A DNA stretch of 64,000 bases from Streptomyces sp. CCM_MD2014 (GCF_000772045.1 NZ_CP009754.1:620001-684000), one strand, 5' to 3'. Shown: positions 8,839 through 18,837, counted from the stretch's first letter. Numbers and translations are program-made. Notes: generated by a model not told the origin, from the sequence alone.

Positions 8839-8867
8839 TTGACACCCCCTGGAGGCCGCTCTACGTT
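8839..8867 (+). promoter_or_regulatory. Sigma-70-type promoter of the DUF2961/ABC operon
   Basis: TTGACA at 8839-8844 and TACGTT at 8862-8867 are separated by exactly 17 nt, a near-consensus vegetative promoter. The predicted start, about 8873-8875, falls inside the operator at 8872-8885. This leaves a leader of roughly 120 nt before the ATG at 8997. Confidence 0.7.
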
Positions 8868-8871
8868 TCGG

Positions 8872-8885
8872 TGAAATGGATTTCA
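8872..8885. promoter_or_regulatory. LacI-type operator over the transcription start of the DUF2961/ABC operon
   Basis: TGAAATGGATTTCA is a 14-bp palindrome apart from its central GG. It follows the promoter at 8839-8867 directly and would cover the start site. It matches the copies at 8731-8744 and 14511-14524 in the GAAA and GATTTC halves. Confidence 0.78.
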
Positions 8886-8996
8886 GGGACGCCGAAACGC
8901 CGCGTCGCCACGACGACGGCGTAGCGTCCTCCCTCGCGCACCATGCCCCCTCGGGCCACGGCGCACTCCGCAACTCCACCTTGAGGGCAAGACACG

Positions 8997-10088
<1,092 letters not shown>

Positions 10089-10156
10089 CCCCGCTCGCCC
10101 TCTCCCCACACCTCCCCCACAGCCCCGTCCCATCCCACTCCGACAGGAGCGCACGC

Positions 10157-11542
10157 ATGCTCCAGCACGGCAACGACGCCGGGCAACCGGCGCCGGCTCC
10201 GTCCCCGGCCGGCGCCTCACGCCGGCGCTTCCTCACCGCCATGGCGGGCACCGGCGCGGCCGTCGCGGCCCCGGCCCTGCTCACCGGGTGCGGCACGGCC
10301 CGGGCGAAGGGGGGCAACCTCCAGTTCTGGAACTTCTACGGACCCCAGCGCTCACCCGACCCGGCGATCAACGCGCAGTCCAAGTGGTTCACCGACATGG
10401 TCGGGAAGTGGAACGCCACCCACGCACGGCAGATCGACCTCGTCTATCTGCCGCAGCCCACCTACCTCAACGGGTTCAAGCTGCCGTCCGCCTTCGCCAC
10501 CGGCGAGGGCCCGGACATCTTCATGCTCTCCCCCGGCGACTTCCTGCGGTACTACAACGGTGGCGTCCTGGAGGACCTCACCCCGTACATGGAGAAGGCG
10601 GCCGTCGACGACTTCGGCTCCGCCCTGGACAGTCGCAAGGTCGGCGACAAGGTCTACGCCCTCCCCATGGAGGTCGAGCCGCTGGCGATGTTCTACTCCC
10701 AGCAGCTCTGGGAGAAGGCCGGCCTGTCCGAGGCCGACATCCCCACCACGTGGGACCAGATGCTCGACATCGGCGACAAGCTGGGCTCCCGCACCACGGC
10801 GGGCCTCGTCTTCGAGACCAACCCGGGCTACTACCAGAACTTCACCTGGTATCCGTGGATGTGGCAGGGCGGCGGCGACGTCCTCGACGAGCGCGGCGAC
10901 GTGGCCTTCGACTCCAAGGCCACGCGCCAGGCCCTCGCGCTGTGGCAGGACGCCGTACGGCACGGCATCGCCCCGCGCACCGTGCCGGCCGCGGGCGACG
11001 TGATCGGCGGTTTCAAGGGCGGCAACGTCGGCATGTGGCAGCAGGGGATCTGGAACGTCTCCAGCTTCAAGGCCTTCGCCCCCGACTACCCGTACGGCGT
11101 CTTCAGGCTCCCCACTCCCCCGGGCGGCGACTACGTCACGGCCCTGGGCGGCTGGTCCTTCTGCGCCAACGCCCAGGGGCGCGACCCGGAGGCCGCGGCC
11201 GAGTTCTGCGTCTGGGCGCTGGGCTCCATGGAGGACGAGTCCGTCGACCGGATGGTCGACTGGTGCGTCGGTGCCAAGTCCGACGTGGCGCCCCGCGCCA
11301 CCGCACTGGAACGCGGCGCGGCCAAGGGCGGCTACGACTCCGAGGTCATGCGGAAGTTCAAGGACGAGATCTTCCCGGGAGGGCGTGCCGAACCCCGCTA
11401 CCCCCCGGTCGTCTACAAGGCGATCTCCGACGCCATCCAGGGCACCATGCTCGCCGGACGCGGCGTGGGGAGCGAGATCGAGCGGGCCACCCGGTCCATC
11501 GAGGCGTACACCAAGAGCTACAAGGGGGCGAGCCTGATATGA
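10157..11542 (+). CDS. Sugar ABC transporter substrate-binding lipoprotein
   Basis: A 461-residue family 1 (MalE-like) solute-binding protein. The N-terminus carries a Tat motif and lipobox (SRRRFLTAMAG about 25-35, then LLTGCG), so it is exported and lipid-anchored. Mature blocks are LQFWNFYGPQ, FKLPSAFATGEGPDIFMLSP, VYALPMEVEPLAMFYSQQLW and WQGGGDVLDE. It is the binding component for an oligosaccharide; by context the products of the DUF4185 enzymes. CAGGAG lies 7 nt before the ATG. Its TGA overlaps the ATG of the first permease. Confidence 0.92.
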   Translation: MLQHGNDAGQPAPAPSPAGASRRRFLTAMAGTGAAVAAPALLTGCGTARAKGGNLQFWNFYGPQRSPDPAINAQSKWFTDMVGKWNATHARQIDLVYLPQPTYLNGFKLPSAFATGEGPDIFMLSPGDFLRYYNGGVLEDLTPYMEKAAVDDFGSALDSRKVGDKVYALPMEVEPLAMFYSQQLWEKAGLSEADIPTTWDQMLDIGDKLGSRTTAGLVFETNPGYYQNFTWYPWMWQGGGDVLDERGDVAFDSKATRQALALWQDAVRHGIAPRTVPAAGDVIGGFKGGNVGMWQQGIWNVSSFKAFAPDYPYGVFRLPTPPGGDYVTALGGWSFCANAQGRDPEAAAEFCVWALGSMEDESVDRMVDWCVGAKSDVAPRATALERGAAKGGYDSEVMRKFKDEIFPGGRAEPRYPPVVYKAISDAIQGTMLAGRGVGSEIERATRSIEAYTKSYKGASLI

Positions 11543-12501
11543 GCAGCGTCGCCGCCAAGGAGCGCCGGGCCGCCGCGGCCACGGCCGAGGCACCGGTCTC
11601 GACGAGAGGCCCCGGGCTCAGCCGCCGGCACCGCGAGTGGCTGGCCGCCGCCCTCTTCCTCGCCCCCGACGTCCTGGGGCTGCTGGTCTTCGTCGCCGTC
11701 CCGATGGTGCTGTCCATCGCGCTGAGCTTCTTCCAGGTCAGCGGCTTCGGCAGCTACGAGTGGATCGGGCTCGGCAACTACGAGCGGATGATGAACGACC
11801 CGCTCTTCTGGGACTCCATGAAGATCACGGGCCTGTACGTGGTGATCCTCGTGCCCGTGCTGTTCTGCGTGAGCCTCGGGCTCGGCCTGCTGGTCAAGCA
11901 GAAGCTGCCCGGCATGGGCGTCTACCGCACGGCGCTGTTCCTGCCGTACGTCATCAGCCTCGTGGTGGTCGGCGTGCTGTGGAAGTTCCTGCTGGACGAG
12001 CAGACCGGCGCGGTCAACCGGGCCATGCGGGCGGCCGGTCTGGACGGCGAGTCCTGGCTGGGCAGTCCCTCGCTCGCCCTCGGCTGCGTCATCGCGGTCA
12101 TGGTGTGGGTGATGATGGGCTACTACATGATCATCTTCCTGTCGGGACTCCAGGAGATCCCCAAGGAGTACTACGAGGCCGCGAAGCTGGACGGCGCGGG
12201 ACCGTGGACGCAGTTCCGCTCCATCACCTGGCCGCTGCTGCGCCCGACCAGCTTCTTCGTCCTGATGATGTCCACGGTCGCGGCCATCACCGGCGGCCTC
12301 GATCTGATCTTCGTCCTCACCAACGGTGGGCCGGCCAACGGCACGTCACTGGCCATCTTCTACATCTACCAGCAGGCCTTCGGGTTCGGTGAGTACGGCT
12401 ACGCGTCGGCCATGGGCTCGTTCCTGGTGCTGATCATGGTCGCCGTCTCCGCGGTGATCTTCAAGTTCACGAGGGGCGGGAGGTTCGACGATGGCGAGTG
12501 A
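11539..12501 (+). CDS. Sugar ABC transporter permease (MalF/UgpA type)
   Basis: A 320-residue inner membrane permease with about six transmembrane helices, the first at FLAPDVLGLLVFVAVPMVL. The EAA loop that contacts the ATPase reads EYYEAAKLDGAGPWTQF (about 211-227). It starts within the stop of the binding-protein gene (ATGA) and overlaps the next permease by 11 nt, so the three are translationally coupled. No ATPase gene is present; in Streptomyces such systems commonly use a shared MsiK-type ATPase encoded elsewhere. Confidence 0.93.
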   Translation: MSSVAAKERRAAAATAEAPVSTRGPGLSRRHREWLAAALFLAPDVLGLLVFVAVPMVLSIALSFFQVSGFGSYEWIGLGNYERMMNDPLFWDSMKITGLYVVILVPVLFCVSLGLGLLVKQKLPGMGVYRTALFLPYVISLVVVGVLWKFLLDEQTGAVNRAMRAAGLDGESWLGSPSLALGCVIAVMVWVMMGYYMIIFLSGLQEIPKEYYEAAKLDGAGPWTQFRSITWPLLRPTSFFVLMMSTVAAITGGLDLIFVLTNGGPANGTSLAIFYIYQQAFGFGEYGYASAMGSFLVLIMVAVSAVIFKFTRGGRFDDGE

Positions 12502-13375
12502 CACCCTGACGTCGACGGCAGGACGGGCCGGCGGGTCCGGCAGCGGCGAGGGTCCCGGCCGCCGGCGGCCGCTCTCCCCGCGCGCCGCGCTGACCGCCCT
12601 GGCCGTCCTCCTGTCCGTGATCAGCGTCCTGCCCGTCCTGTGGATGCTCACGTCGTCCTTCAAGACGCGCGAGACCGTCACCGACGGCAGGCTGATCCCG
12701 ACGGACTTCACCGTCGACAACTTCGTGTACGTCTTCACGGAGGTGCCGTTCGCGCGTTACCTGTGGAACAGCTTCTTCATCTCCGCGGTGATCACGATCG
12801 CGGCCCTGTTCTTCCACTCGATGGCCGCCTACGCGCTGGCCCGGCTGCGCTTCCCCGGCCGCGAGAAGCTCTTCGGCGCCATCTTCGCGACCCTGCTGGT
12901 CACCGCGCCCGTGGTGCTGATCCCCCTGTTCATGGTCGCCCGCGAGCTGGGGCTGCTGGACAGCTACGCCGGACTCGTCATCCCGGCGATCTTCAACGCC
13001 TTCGGCATCTTCCTGCTGCGCCAGTTCTATCTGGGGCTGCCCAAGGAGCTGGAGGAGGCGGCCGTCATCGACGGCTGCGGCCACTGGCGGGTCTACTGGA
13101 ACATCGTGCTGCCGATGTCCCGGCCGATCCTCTCCGCGCTGGCGATCTTCTTCTTCCTCGCCAACTGGAACGCCTTCGTCTGGCCGCTGGTCGCCACCAA
13201 CGACCAGGACCTGACGGTGGTCCAGCTGGGCATCGCCTCGTTCCAGACGCAGTACACGTCGAACTGGAACTACATCCTGGCCGCGGCGACGGTGGCCGCG
13301 CTGCCCATGCTGATCCTCTTCTTCGTCTTCCAGCGCCAGATCGTCGAGTCGATCAAGACGTCCGGCATCAAGTAG
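12491..13375 (+). CDS. Sugar ABC transporter permease (MalG/UgpE type)
   Basis: A 294-residue permease and partner of the upstream MalF-type protein. Features are an N-terminal cytoplasmic tail, a first helix at AVLLSVISVLPVLWMLTSSF, and an EAA loop LPKELEEAAVIDGCGHWRVY. It overlaps the preceding gene by 11 nt. It is the last gene of the DUF2961-importer operon, followed 25 nt later by a strong terminator hairpin. Confidence 0.93.
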   Translation: MASDTLTSTAGRAGGSGSGEGPGRRRPLSPRAALTALAVLLSVISVLPVLWMLTSSFKTRETVTDGRLIPTDFTVDNFVYVFTEVPFARYLWNSFFISAVITIAALFFHSMAAYALARLRFPGREKLFGAIFATLLVTAPVVLIPLFMVARELGLLDSYAGLVIPAIFNAFGIFLLRQFYLGLPKELEEAAVIDGCGHWRVYWNIVLPMSRPILSALAIFFFLANWNAFVWPLVATNDQDLTVVQLGIASFQTQYTSNWNYILAAATVAALPMLILFFVFQRQIVESIKTSGIK

Positions 13376-13400
13376 CGGGGCCGTGGAGGGGCCCGCTCCT

Positions 13401-13438
13401 GCGGCGCCGCACCGGTTGAGAGACCGGTGCGGCGCCGC
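13401..13438. terminator. Bidirectional hairpin between importer operon and lacI-type gene
   Basis: A perfect 16-bp stem, GCGGCGCCGCACCGGT at 13401-13416 pairing with 13423-13438, and a 6-nt TGAGAG loop. It lies between two convergent genes, 25 nt after the permease stop and 9 nt beyond the regulator's stop. Confidence 0.88.
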
Positions 13439-13447
13439 TCGGCGCGT

Positions 13448-14491
13448 TCACGGGCCGGCCGGGCCGCCGGTGCTCTCCCGGACCTGGAGCGTCGTGCGCA
13501 GCACCACGGTCTGCAGGGGCGCGTCGCCGCCCTCGATGCGCTGGAGCAGCAGGTCGGCCGCCGTGCGCCCCAGCTCGTACGAGGGCAGCTCCACGGCCGA
13601 CAGGGACGGCCGCACCAACGACGCCCAGGGGACGTCGCCGAAGGAGAGGACGCCGATGCCGGGCGGGGTGAGCCCGGCCTCGCGCAGGGCGTCGAGTACG
13701 CCGATGGTCATCAGGTTGTTGGCCACGAACACGGCGTCGGGCGGCTCGGGCAGCGACAGCAGGTCGCGCATCGCGGCACGTCCCCCTTCGACCCGGAAGT
13801 CGGCGTGGCGCACGTAGGTGTCGTCCACCGCGTCCTCCGGCCGGGCCGCCCGCAGCGCGCTCCGGTGACCGGCCAGGCGTTCCTCGGAGGTCGAGGCGCC
13901 CTGGGGTCCGGTGATGCAGGCGATCCTGCGGTACCCCGCCCGCAGCAGGTGCCGGGTGGCGGCCTCGCCGCCGTGGCGGTCGTCGAGGCGGACCGCGTCC
14001 ACCTCCGCGTCCCGAGGACGGCGGTCGACGGCGACGACCGGAACCCCTCGGGCGATCAACGGTCCGAGGTCCGTCTCGTCCTGGGAGGCCGCCGCCACGA
14101 TCACGCCGGCCATCTGCTCGCCGAGCGCGACCTCCAGATAGCGGCGCTCCTTGTCGGTGTCCTCGTCGGAGTTGCACAGCACCACCGAGAGACTGGTGCG
14201 CTGCGCCGCGTCCTCGACGCCTCGGGCGAGCGAGGTGAAGAACGGGTTCTCGATGTCCGGGATGAGCAGGGCGATCACGCTGGAACGCTGTTTGCGCAAG
14301 GACCGGGCCAGGCGGTTGGGCGCGAAGCCGAGCGCCGCCGCCGCCTGTTGCACGGACTGGGCCCGTGCCGGGGTGACATTGCCGCCGTTGAAGACCCGTG
14401 AGACGGTCGCCGGGGATACTCCGGCGGCTCGCGCCACGTCCTGGATGGTCACCACCTGGGTCCGCGCCCTCTCACCGTGCGTAAGGTCCAC
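13448..14491 (-). CDS. LacI-family repressor of the D-arabinan-type locus
   Basis: A 347-residue regulator. The helix-turn-helix is at residues about 14-40 (TIQDVARAAGVSPATVSRVF) with hinge region FAPNRLARSLRK. The periplasmic-binding-like sensor domain follows (SSVIALLIPDIENPFFTSLA; VVAVDRRPRD; VFVANNLMTIGVLDALRE). It probably binds the three GAAAT/GATTTC palindromes, with a pentose or oligosaccharide inducer. Start is GTG at 14491; a TAGGGT -10-like hexamer (complement of 14498-14503) lies 6 nt before it, so the message may be leaderless. An operator copy at 14511-14524 overlaps the -35 region, suggesting autorepression. Confidence 0.9.
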   Translation of the reverse strand: MDLTHGERARTQVVTIQDVARAAGVSPATVSRVFNGGNVTPARAQSVQQAAAALGFAPNRLARSLRKQRSSVIALLIPDIENPFFTSLARGVEDAAQRTSLSVVLCNSDEDTDKERRYLEVALGEQMAGVIVAAASQDETDLGPLIARGVPVVAVDRRPRDAEVDAVRLDDRHGGEAATRHLLRAGYRRIACITGPQGASTSEERLAGHRSALRAARPEDAVDDTYVRHADFRVEGGRAAMRDLLSLPEPPDAVFVANNLMTIGVLDALREAGLTPPGIGVLSFGDVPWASLVRPSLSAVELPSYELGRTAADLLLQRIEGGDAPLQTVVLRTTLQVRESTGGPAGP

Positions 14492-14510
14492 CCGCTCACC
14501 CTACCGTGTC

Positions 14511-14524
14511 TGAAAAGGATTTCA
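14511..14524. promoter_or_regulatory. LacI-type operator before the regulator gene
   Basis: TGAAAAGGATTTCA is the third copy of the locus palindrome, with one mismatch in the left half. It lies 20 nt before the regulator's GTG and also covers the stop codon of the next gene on the strand (14522). Position fits autoregulation. Confidence 0.68.
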
Positions 14525-15067
14525 CCCTGCCCCTGAGCGGGCGAGGGGCGAACGGCCCCTGTCGGCACGCGCGCGGAGACGGCGACCGCGCCGGGTGAGT
14601 CCCCAGGGCTTGAGGAGCGAGATCACGGTCATGAACACGTACGCCGACAGGGAGACCACCGGTCCGAAGAGCACGTCCCCCGCGTCGGGCAGCGGCTCGC
14701 CGGCGGCCACGGCGGCGGCCGCGGAGTTCACGCCGGGGCGCAGGGCGAAGAACGTGGCGACGGTCGTGCCCGTGGTGAGCCAGAACTTGGTGTACACCCA
14801 CCGGTGCCGGGCGAGTCCCCACGGCGTGCCGAGGGCCAGCACCAGGCCGCTCGCCAGGGTGAGCAGGGCCAGGGGAGGCAGCAGCCAGTCGGCGAACAGC
14901 TTCATGCAGCGGACGGCGGCCTCCACCGTCTCCGGGGAGGCGTTGGCCGCCGCTGTCGCGCCGAGCGCCAGCAGCCCGAGGGTGAGCCCGAGCCAGGAGG
15001 CCGAGGCGACGGCATGGACGACGAGGCAGGCCCGGCGTGCGGGGCGGTTGAGTTTCACCCCGCCCAC
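14522..15067 (-). CDS. Four-helix membrane protein, function unknown
   Basis: A 181-residue protein with four hydrophobic segments: VVHAVASASWLGLTLGLLAL, LLPPLALLTLASGLVLAL, KFWLTTGTTVATFFAL and VVSLSAYVFMTVISLLKPWG. The helix pattern recalls DUF2269-like or copper-resistance D-like membrane proteins, but no metal or catalytic motif is clear. Start may be the GTG at 15067 or another GTG at 15058. The arginine-rich tail is cytoplasmic. Its stop overlaps the operator preceding the LacI gene. Confidence 0.7.
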   Translation of the reverse strand: MGGVKLNRPARRACLVVHAVASASWLGLTLGLLALGATAAANASPETVEAAVRCMKLFADWLLPPLALLTLASGLVLALGTPWGLARHRWVYTKFWLTTGTTVATFFALRPGVNSAAAAVAAGEPLPDAGDVLFGPVVSLSAYVFMTVISLLKPWGLTRRGRRLRARADRGRSPLARSGAG

Positions 15068-15249
15068 GCTGCCGGTCCGCGGCCGCCACGGCGTCCCACG
15101 ACGGGAGTAACCCGCCGTACCGACCCGGGCGTACGCGACGGGGCGGCGCCGTGCCCCGGTCGGAGCAGACCGCGGCCGCCCGCGCTGCGCGCGGGACGCG
15201 TGCCTCGTAGCCTGAGCGTGTCTCCGAGGAAACGCCGCTAGGAGTTCCC

Positions 15250-15675
15250 ATGCGTCTGCCCATCGAGCTCAGGCATGTCGCCCCACGACTGGCCACCGGG
15301 GCTTTCATCCTCAATTCCGGTCTGGCCAAGCGGGGAGCCGACGAGCAGACCGCCGCCATGATGCACGGCATGGCGAAGAACACCTATCCGTTCCTCGGCA
15401 AACTCCAGCCCACGACCTTTCTCCGGCTGCTCTCCGCCGGTGAGATCGCGCTCGGCTCGGCGCTGCTCCTGCCCGTCGTGCCGACGGCGCTGGCGGGCAT
15501 CGGCCTGACCGCCTTCTCGGCCGGGCTGGTGGGCCTGTACCTGCGTACTCCGGGGATGCGCGAAGAGGGCAGCCTGCGTCCGACGCAGGAGGGGACGGCT
15601 CTGGCGAAGGACACGTGGATGCTCGGCATCGGCGTGGGATTCGTCGTCGACGGAGCCACGAACAGGTCGTGCTGA
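15250..15675 (+). CDS. DoxX-like small membrane protein
   Basis: A 141-residue protein with RHVAPRLATGAFILNSGLAK at the start, then hydrophobic helices in LRLLSAGEIALGSALLLPVV and GLTAFSAGLVGLYL, and a final TWMLGIGVGFVVDG. Size and the N-terminal LATGAFILNSGLAKRG pattern fit DoxX-family integral membrane proteins of actinobacteria, whose roles are poorly defined. AGGAG lies 7 nt upstream of the ATG. It ends 13 nt from the convergent kinase gene. Confidence 0.75.
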   Translation: MRLPIELRHVAPRLATGAFILNSGLAKRGADEQTAAMMHGMAKNTYPFLGKLQPTTFLRLLSAGEIALGSALLLPVVPTALAGIGLTAFSAGLVGLYLRTPGMREEGSLRPTQEGTALAKDTWMLGIGVGFVVDGATNRSC

Positions 15676-15688
15676 CGGCCGGTTCGCT

Positions 15689-16756
15689 CTACCGTGCCGG
15701 CGCCCGGCACCAGTCCCGCTCGGTGAGGGCCAGCATGGCTTCGACGGTGTCCCCGTCCGGCAGGGGCCCGTGGTCGCCCACGACCTTCAGCGCGGAGGCC
15801 GCGGTGATGTGGCCCAGGCGCAGGGCGCGGGTGAGGTCGGTGCCGCGCCACAGTCCGGCGAGGAATCCGGCGGCGAACGCGTCGCCCGCGCCGACCGGCT
15901 CGACGACCTTCGCGGCCAGGGCGGGCACGGTGCACACGCCCCGTTCCGTGAACGCGGTGGCGCCCCGCCCGCCGTCCTTGACGACGAGGACGCGCGGGCC
16001 GCTCAGCAGCCTTCGGACGTCGGCTTCGCTCAGGCCGGCGCCCCACAGCTCCTGTGCCTCGTCCAGGCCGACGAAGACGATGTCGGCGCGATCGGCCAGG
16101 TCCCGGAGCACCGCGGGCGCCGTGTCCGGCGGCCACAGCGCGGGGCGGTGGTTGACGTCGAAGCTGACGGCGTGAGTGCGCCGCGCCCGCGGTGTGTCCA
16201 GCGCGCGTTCGACCAGGGCCCGGCAGGACGGTGACAGGGCCGGGGTCACCCCGGTCAGGTGGAGGAGGGCGGCCCCGCCGACCCGTGCGTCGTCCAGGAC
16301 GTCGGGGCCGAGGGCCGAGGCCGCCGATCCCTGGCGGTAGTAGTGCACGCGGGTCCCGGCCGCGCCCGGGTCCTTGAGGAGCAGGCCGGTCGGCCGGGCC
16401 GGGTCGGTGCGCACGCCGGAGACGTCCACGCCGGCCCCTTCGACGGCCGCCCGCACCCGCCGGCCGAGTGCGTCGTCGCCGACCGCGGAGAGCCAGGAGA
16501 CGGGCAGGCCCAGGTCCGCGAGGTACATGGCCACGTTCGACTCGGCGCCCGCCACCGACAGGCGCAGTGATTCCGCGCCGTCCAGCGTGTGCGGCGGCGC
16601 CGGGGCCATGGCCGCCATGGTCTCCCCGAGGCACACCACGGGTCCCCGCCCCGGCCGCCAGGGGCTCGCGGCCGGCGGTTCGGTGTCGGGGCCGTTGCCG
16701 CGCGTGCGTAGGGAGGTGTCGTCGTCCCCGTCGGACCCGGGCCGGGCGCCGGTCAC
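15689..16756 (-). CDS. kdgK: PfkB-family sugar kinase, 2-keto-3-deoxygluconate kinase type
   Basis: A 355-residue ribokinase-family protein. VVCLGETMAAMAP near residue 40 opens the fold; VAGAESNVAMYLADLGLPV is the substrate-binding strand, and VEPVGAGDAFAAGFLAGLW is the PfkB signature with the catalytic Asp in GAGD. The first about 37 residues are low complexity. The GTG start overlaps the stop of the aldolase gene (GTGA), so the pair is coupled: kinase makes KDPG, aldolase splits it to pyruvate and glyceraldehyde-3-phosphate. KDG kinase is inferred from that partner. Confidence 0.85.
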   Translation of the reverse strand: MTGARPGSDGDDDTSLRTRGNGPDTEPPAASPWRPGRGPVVCLGETMAAMAPAPPHTLDGAESLRLSVAGAESNVAMYLADLGLPVSWLSAVGDDALGRRVRAAVEGAGVDVSGVRTDPARPTGLLLKDPGAAGTRVHYYRQGSAASALGPDVLDDARVGGAALLHLTGVTPALSPSCRALVERALDTPRARRTHAVSFDVNHRPALWPPDTAPAVLRDLADRADIVFVGLDEAQELWGAGLSEADVRRLLSGPRVLVVKDGGRGATAFTERGVCTVPALAAKVVEPVGAGDAFAAGFLAGLWRGTDLTRALRLGHITAASALKVVGDHGPLPDGDTVEAMLALTERDWCRAPAR

Positions 16757-17385
16757 GGCCGGGCCTCCCGCACGGCGGCGCGGAAGGCGCGGGCGCGGGC
16801 GCGGAGGGCGTCGACGCTGCCTCCGTCGGCGGCGTCGCCGATCAGCGGGGAGCCGACCCCGACGGCGGTGGCGCCGGCCGCCAGGTAGGCGCGGGCCGCC
16901 GCCTCGTCGACGCCGCCGACGGGTACGAGGGTCTCGTGCGGGAAGGGTCCGCGCAGGGCCTTGACGTACGCGGGCCCGCCGGCCTGGGCCGCCGGGAAGA
17001 TCTTCAGCGCGCCGGCGCCGAGGGTGCGTGCGGTGATGACGTCGGTCGGTGTCATGACGCCGGCCAGGACGGGCATGCCCAGCTCACGCGCGGCCACCAC
17101 ACCCTCTCCCAGCCCCGGCGTGACCGCGAAGTCGGCGCCTGCGCGGTGGGCGGCCACGGCGTCGTCGGCGGTGAGGACGGTGCCGGCGCCGAGGGGCCGG
17201 TCGGGTCCGAGAGCGGCTCTGGCCCGTTCGACGACCCGGAGGGCGTCCTTGCCGGTCAGCGACACCTCGATGAGCTCGACCCCCTCCTCGGCCAGGGTCA
17301 GTACGGTGCGCAGCGCGGCGTCGGCGTCGTCCCCGCGCACGATGGCGACGAGGCGGTGGGCGGCGAGGGTGGCTCGCAGATCCAC
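16753..17385 (-). CDS. eda: KDPG/KHG (or KDPGal) aldolase
   Basis: A 210-residue class I aldolase of the Eda family: RLVAIVRGDDADAAL at the start, VELIEVSLTGKDA (catalytic Glu E40), PLGAGTVLTADD, and GALKIFPAAQAGGPAYVKAL with K128 as the Schiff-base lysine, then LVPVGGVD. It cleaves 2-keto-3-deoxy-6-phospho sugar acids to pyruvate and a triose phosphate. The GTG at 17385 is chosen because GAAGGAG lies 8 nt upstream. It forms an operon with the downstream kinase. Confidence 0.9.
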   Translation of the reverse strand: MDLRATLAAHRLVAIVRGDDADAALRTVLTLAEEGVELIEVSLTGKDALRVVERARAALGPDRPLGAGTVLTADDAVAAHRAGADFAVTPGLGEGVVAARELGMPVLAGVMTPTDVITARTLGAGALKIFPAAQAGGPAYVKALRGPFPHETLVPVGGVDEAAARAYLAAGATAVGVGSPLIGDAADGGSVDALRARARAFRAAVREARP

Positions 17386-17775
17386 GGGCGAGGCTCCTTC
17401 TCCGGGGGATCGTGGGGATGTCGGGTCGGTCGGCGCACGGCGGCACGCGGCGACCAGGGTAGAAGGCACTCGCGCCCGGTCCGGAGGCCGGGGGCCCCGC
17501 AAGTGCCGGTGGGGAGGGACGGCCGTGCGGCACCGGCGACCGTACGGGCGTCGCCCCGTGCCGTCGGCAGACGTCACTTCTCCCACCGGGCGGGGAGGGT
17601 GACACCCCGTCATGGTCAGGGCGCACCCGGCACGGACGGTCCCACTCGCAGCGGCGGCTCCCACCCCCGTGCCGGACAGCCGCCGCACACATCCGCCATG
17701 TGCACGTTGCGTGTTTTGCACCATTCGTCATGGTGACCCGGGTGGAGGACATCCACGTGCGACGAGGTGAGAAAC
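17386..17775. other. 390-nt divergent intergenic region without a gene
   Basis: I see no convincing ORF here. It must hold promoters for the leftward aldolase-kinase pair and the rightward membrane protein. A TACCCT on the minus strand (complement of 17456-17461) could be a -10. On the plus strand a TTGCGT near 17706 with CATGGT about 17 nt later is a weak candidate. None is convincing. Confidence 0.4.
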
Positions 17776-18177
17776 ATGCTGGTGCTGGGTCTCCTGCTCA
17801 TGGCGGGCGCCGCCGCCTTCGCAGGCCTGCTGATCGCGTACAACCTGTCCGGCGGTCCGGACTACACCGTGACTCTGCTGGGGAGCGAGCCATTCACGAT
17901 CAGTACGCTCGGGGCGTTTCTCGGCGGTATCGCCCTGACACTGATCTTCGGCCTGGGCATGTGGATGCTCATGGCCGGGACCGTGCTGGCGCGCCACCGC
18001 GGCAAGAAGCGCCGCAGGGAACGCGAGACCGCCAGGCAGGCCACCGCCGAGCGCGACGCACTGGCCGGCCGTCTGGAGGGCCGGGGCAGCAGCACGACCG
18101 CCGCGGAGGAGCCGGCCGGACAGCGCCGCCCGGCGTCCCACCGACCGCAGTGGCTGCGGCCGCACGGCCACCACTGA
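17776..18177 (+). CDS. Two-helix membrane protein, LapA-like, function unknown
   Basis: A 133-residue protein with two transmembrane helices (LLLMAGAAAFAGLLIAYNL and GAFLGGIALTLIFGLGMWML) followed by a strongly basic, probably coiled segment (ARHRGKKRRRERETARQ) and a disordered His-containing tail. The layout resembles small LapA-domain proteins. ATG at 17776 is preferred over the in-frame GTG at 17767 because AGGTGAG, which contains that GTG, acts as a ribosome site 4 nt before it. Confidence 0.7.
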   Translation: MLVLGLLLMAGAAAFAGLLIAYNLSGGPDYTVTLLGSEPFTISTLGAFLGGIALTLIFGLGMWMLMAGTVLARHRGKKRRRERETARQATAERDALAGRLEGRGSSTTAAEEPAGQRRPASHRPQWLRPHGHH

Positions 18178-18299
18178 CCGACCGGGAGCAGGCCGGCCGG
18201 CCCGGCTCACCGCCGGGCCGGCCGGCCTCCGGGTCGAAGGGGCCGGCCTGCGGCGGAAATCCGGGTGGTCCCGGGGCCCGGTCCCGGTAGAGTCGGGAG

Positions 18300-18794
18300 G
18301 TGCCCGAGCTGAAGCGGCTGCATGCCGACCACGCCCCGGCGGTCCTGGCCTTCGAGCTGGCGAACCGCGCCTACTTCGCGGCCTCGATCCCCGACCGCGG
18401 CGACGACTTCTTCGACCGGTTCCCCGACCGGCACAGCGCCGCGCTGGCCGAGCAGGAGGCCGGCGTCTGCGTCTTCTATCTGCTCGTGGCCGAGGACGGC
18501 TCGGTACTCGGCCGGTTCAATCTGTACGACCTGGAGGACGGCACCGCCAGACTCGGCTACCGGGTCGCGGAGCACGTCGCCGGCCGCGGGGTGGCGACGG
18601 CGACCGTCCGGGAACTGTGCCGGACGGCGGCGGCGGTTCACGGCCTGCGCACCCTGCGGGCGGCCGCCTCCCACGACAACGCCGCGTCCCGGAAGGTCCT
18701 GACCGGGGCCGGGTTCGTTCCGGTGGGTCCCGCCGCCCCGGCCGATCTCGGCGGCAAGTCCGGCACCTGGTACCGGCGCGATCTCCAGCCGTAG
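18300..18794 (+). CDS. GNAT-family N-acetyltransferase (RimJ/RimL type)
   Basis: A 164-residue acetyltransferase. The acetyl-CoA motif is GYRVAEHVAGRGVATATVRE (about 87-106), preceded by LGRFNLYDLEDGTARLGYRV and followed by AAASHDNAASRKVLTGAGFV, the conserved Asn-containing C-terminal helix. RimJ/RimL types acetylate N-termini of proteins or small amines. The GTG start at 18300 has TAGAGT (18288-18293) 6 nt before it, compatible with a leaderless message. Confidence 0.85.
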   Translation: MPELKRLHADHAPAVLAFELANRAYFAASIPDRGDDFFDRFPDRHSAALAEQEAGVCVFYLLVAEDGSVLGRFNLYDLEDGTARLGYRVAEHVAGRGVATATVRELCRTAAAVHGLRTLRAAASHDNAASRKVLTGAGFVPVGPAAPADLGGKSGTWYRRDLQP

Positions 18795-18837
18795 GCCCCG
18801 GCGCCCAGGAGGCGGCCCGCGCGCCGCGGCTCCGGTG

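Noticed and set aside
5404..8874. Very long open frame on the plus strand opposite the isomerase and kinase genes
   Set aside because: It is Arg/Gly/Val-rich with no domain and mirrors two recognisable enzymes on the other strand. High GC removes stops on the antisense strand; many others, such as 22346-25786, are the same.
15689..17385. KDG kinase/KDPG aldolase as part of the D-arabinan locus
   Set aside because: No copy of the operator lies upstream, two unrelated membrane genes intervene, and the D-ribulose route does not need them.
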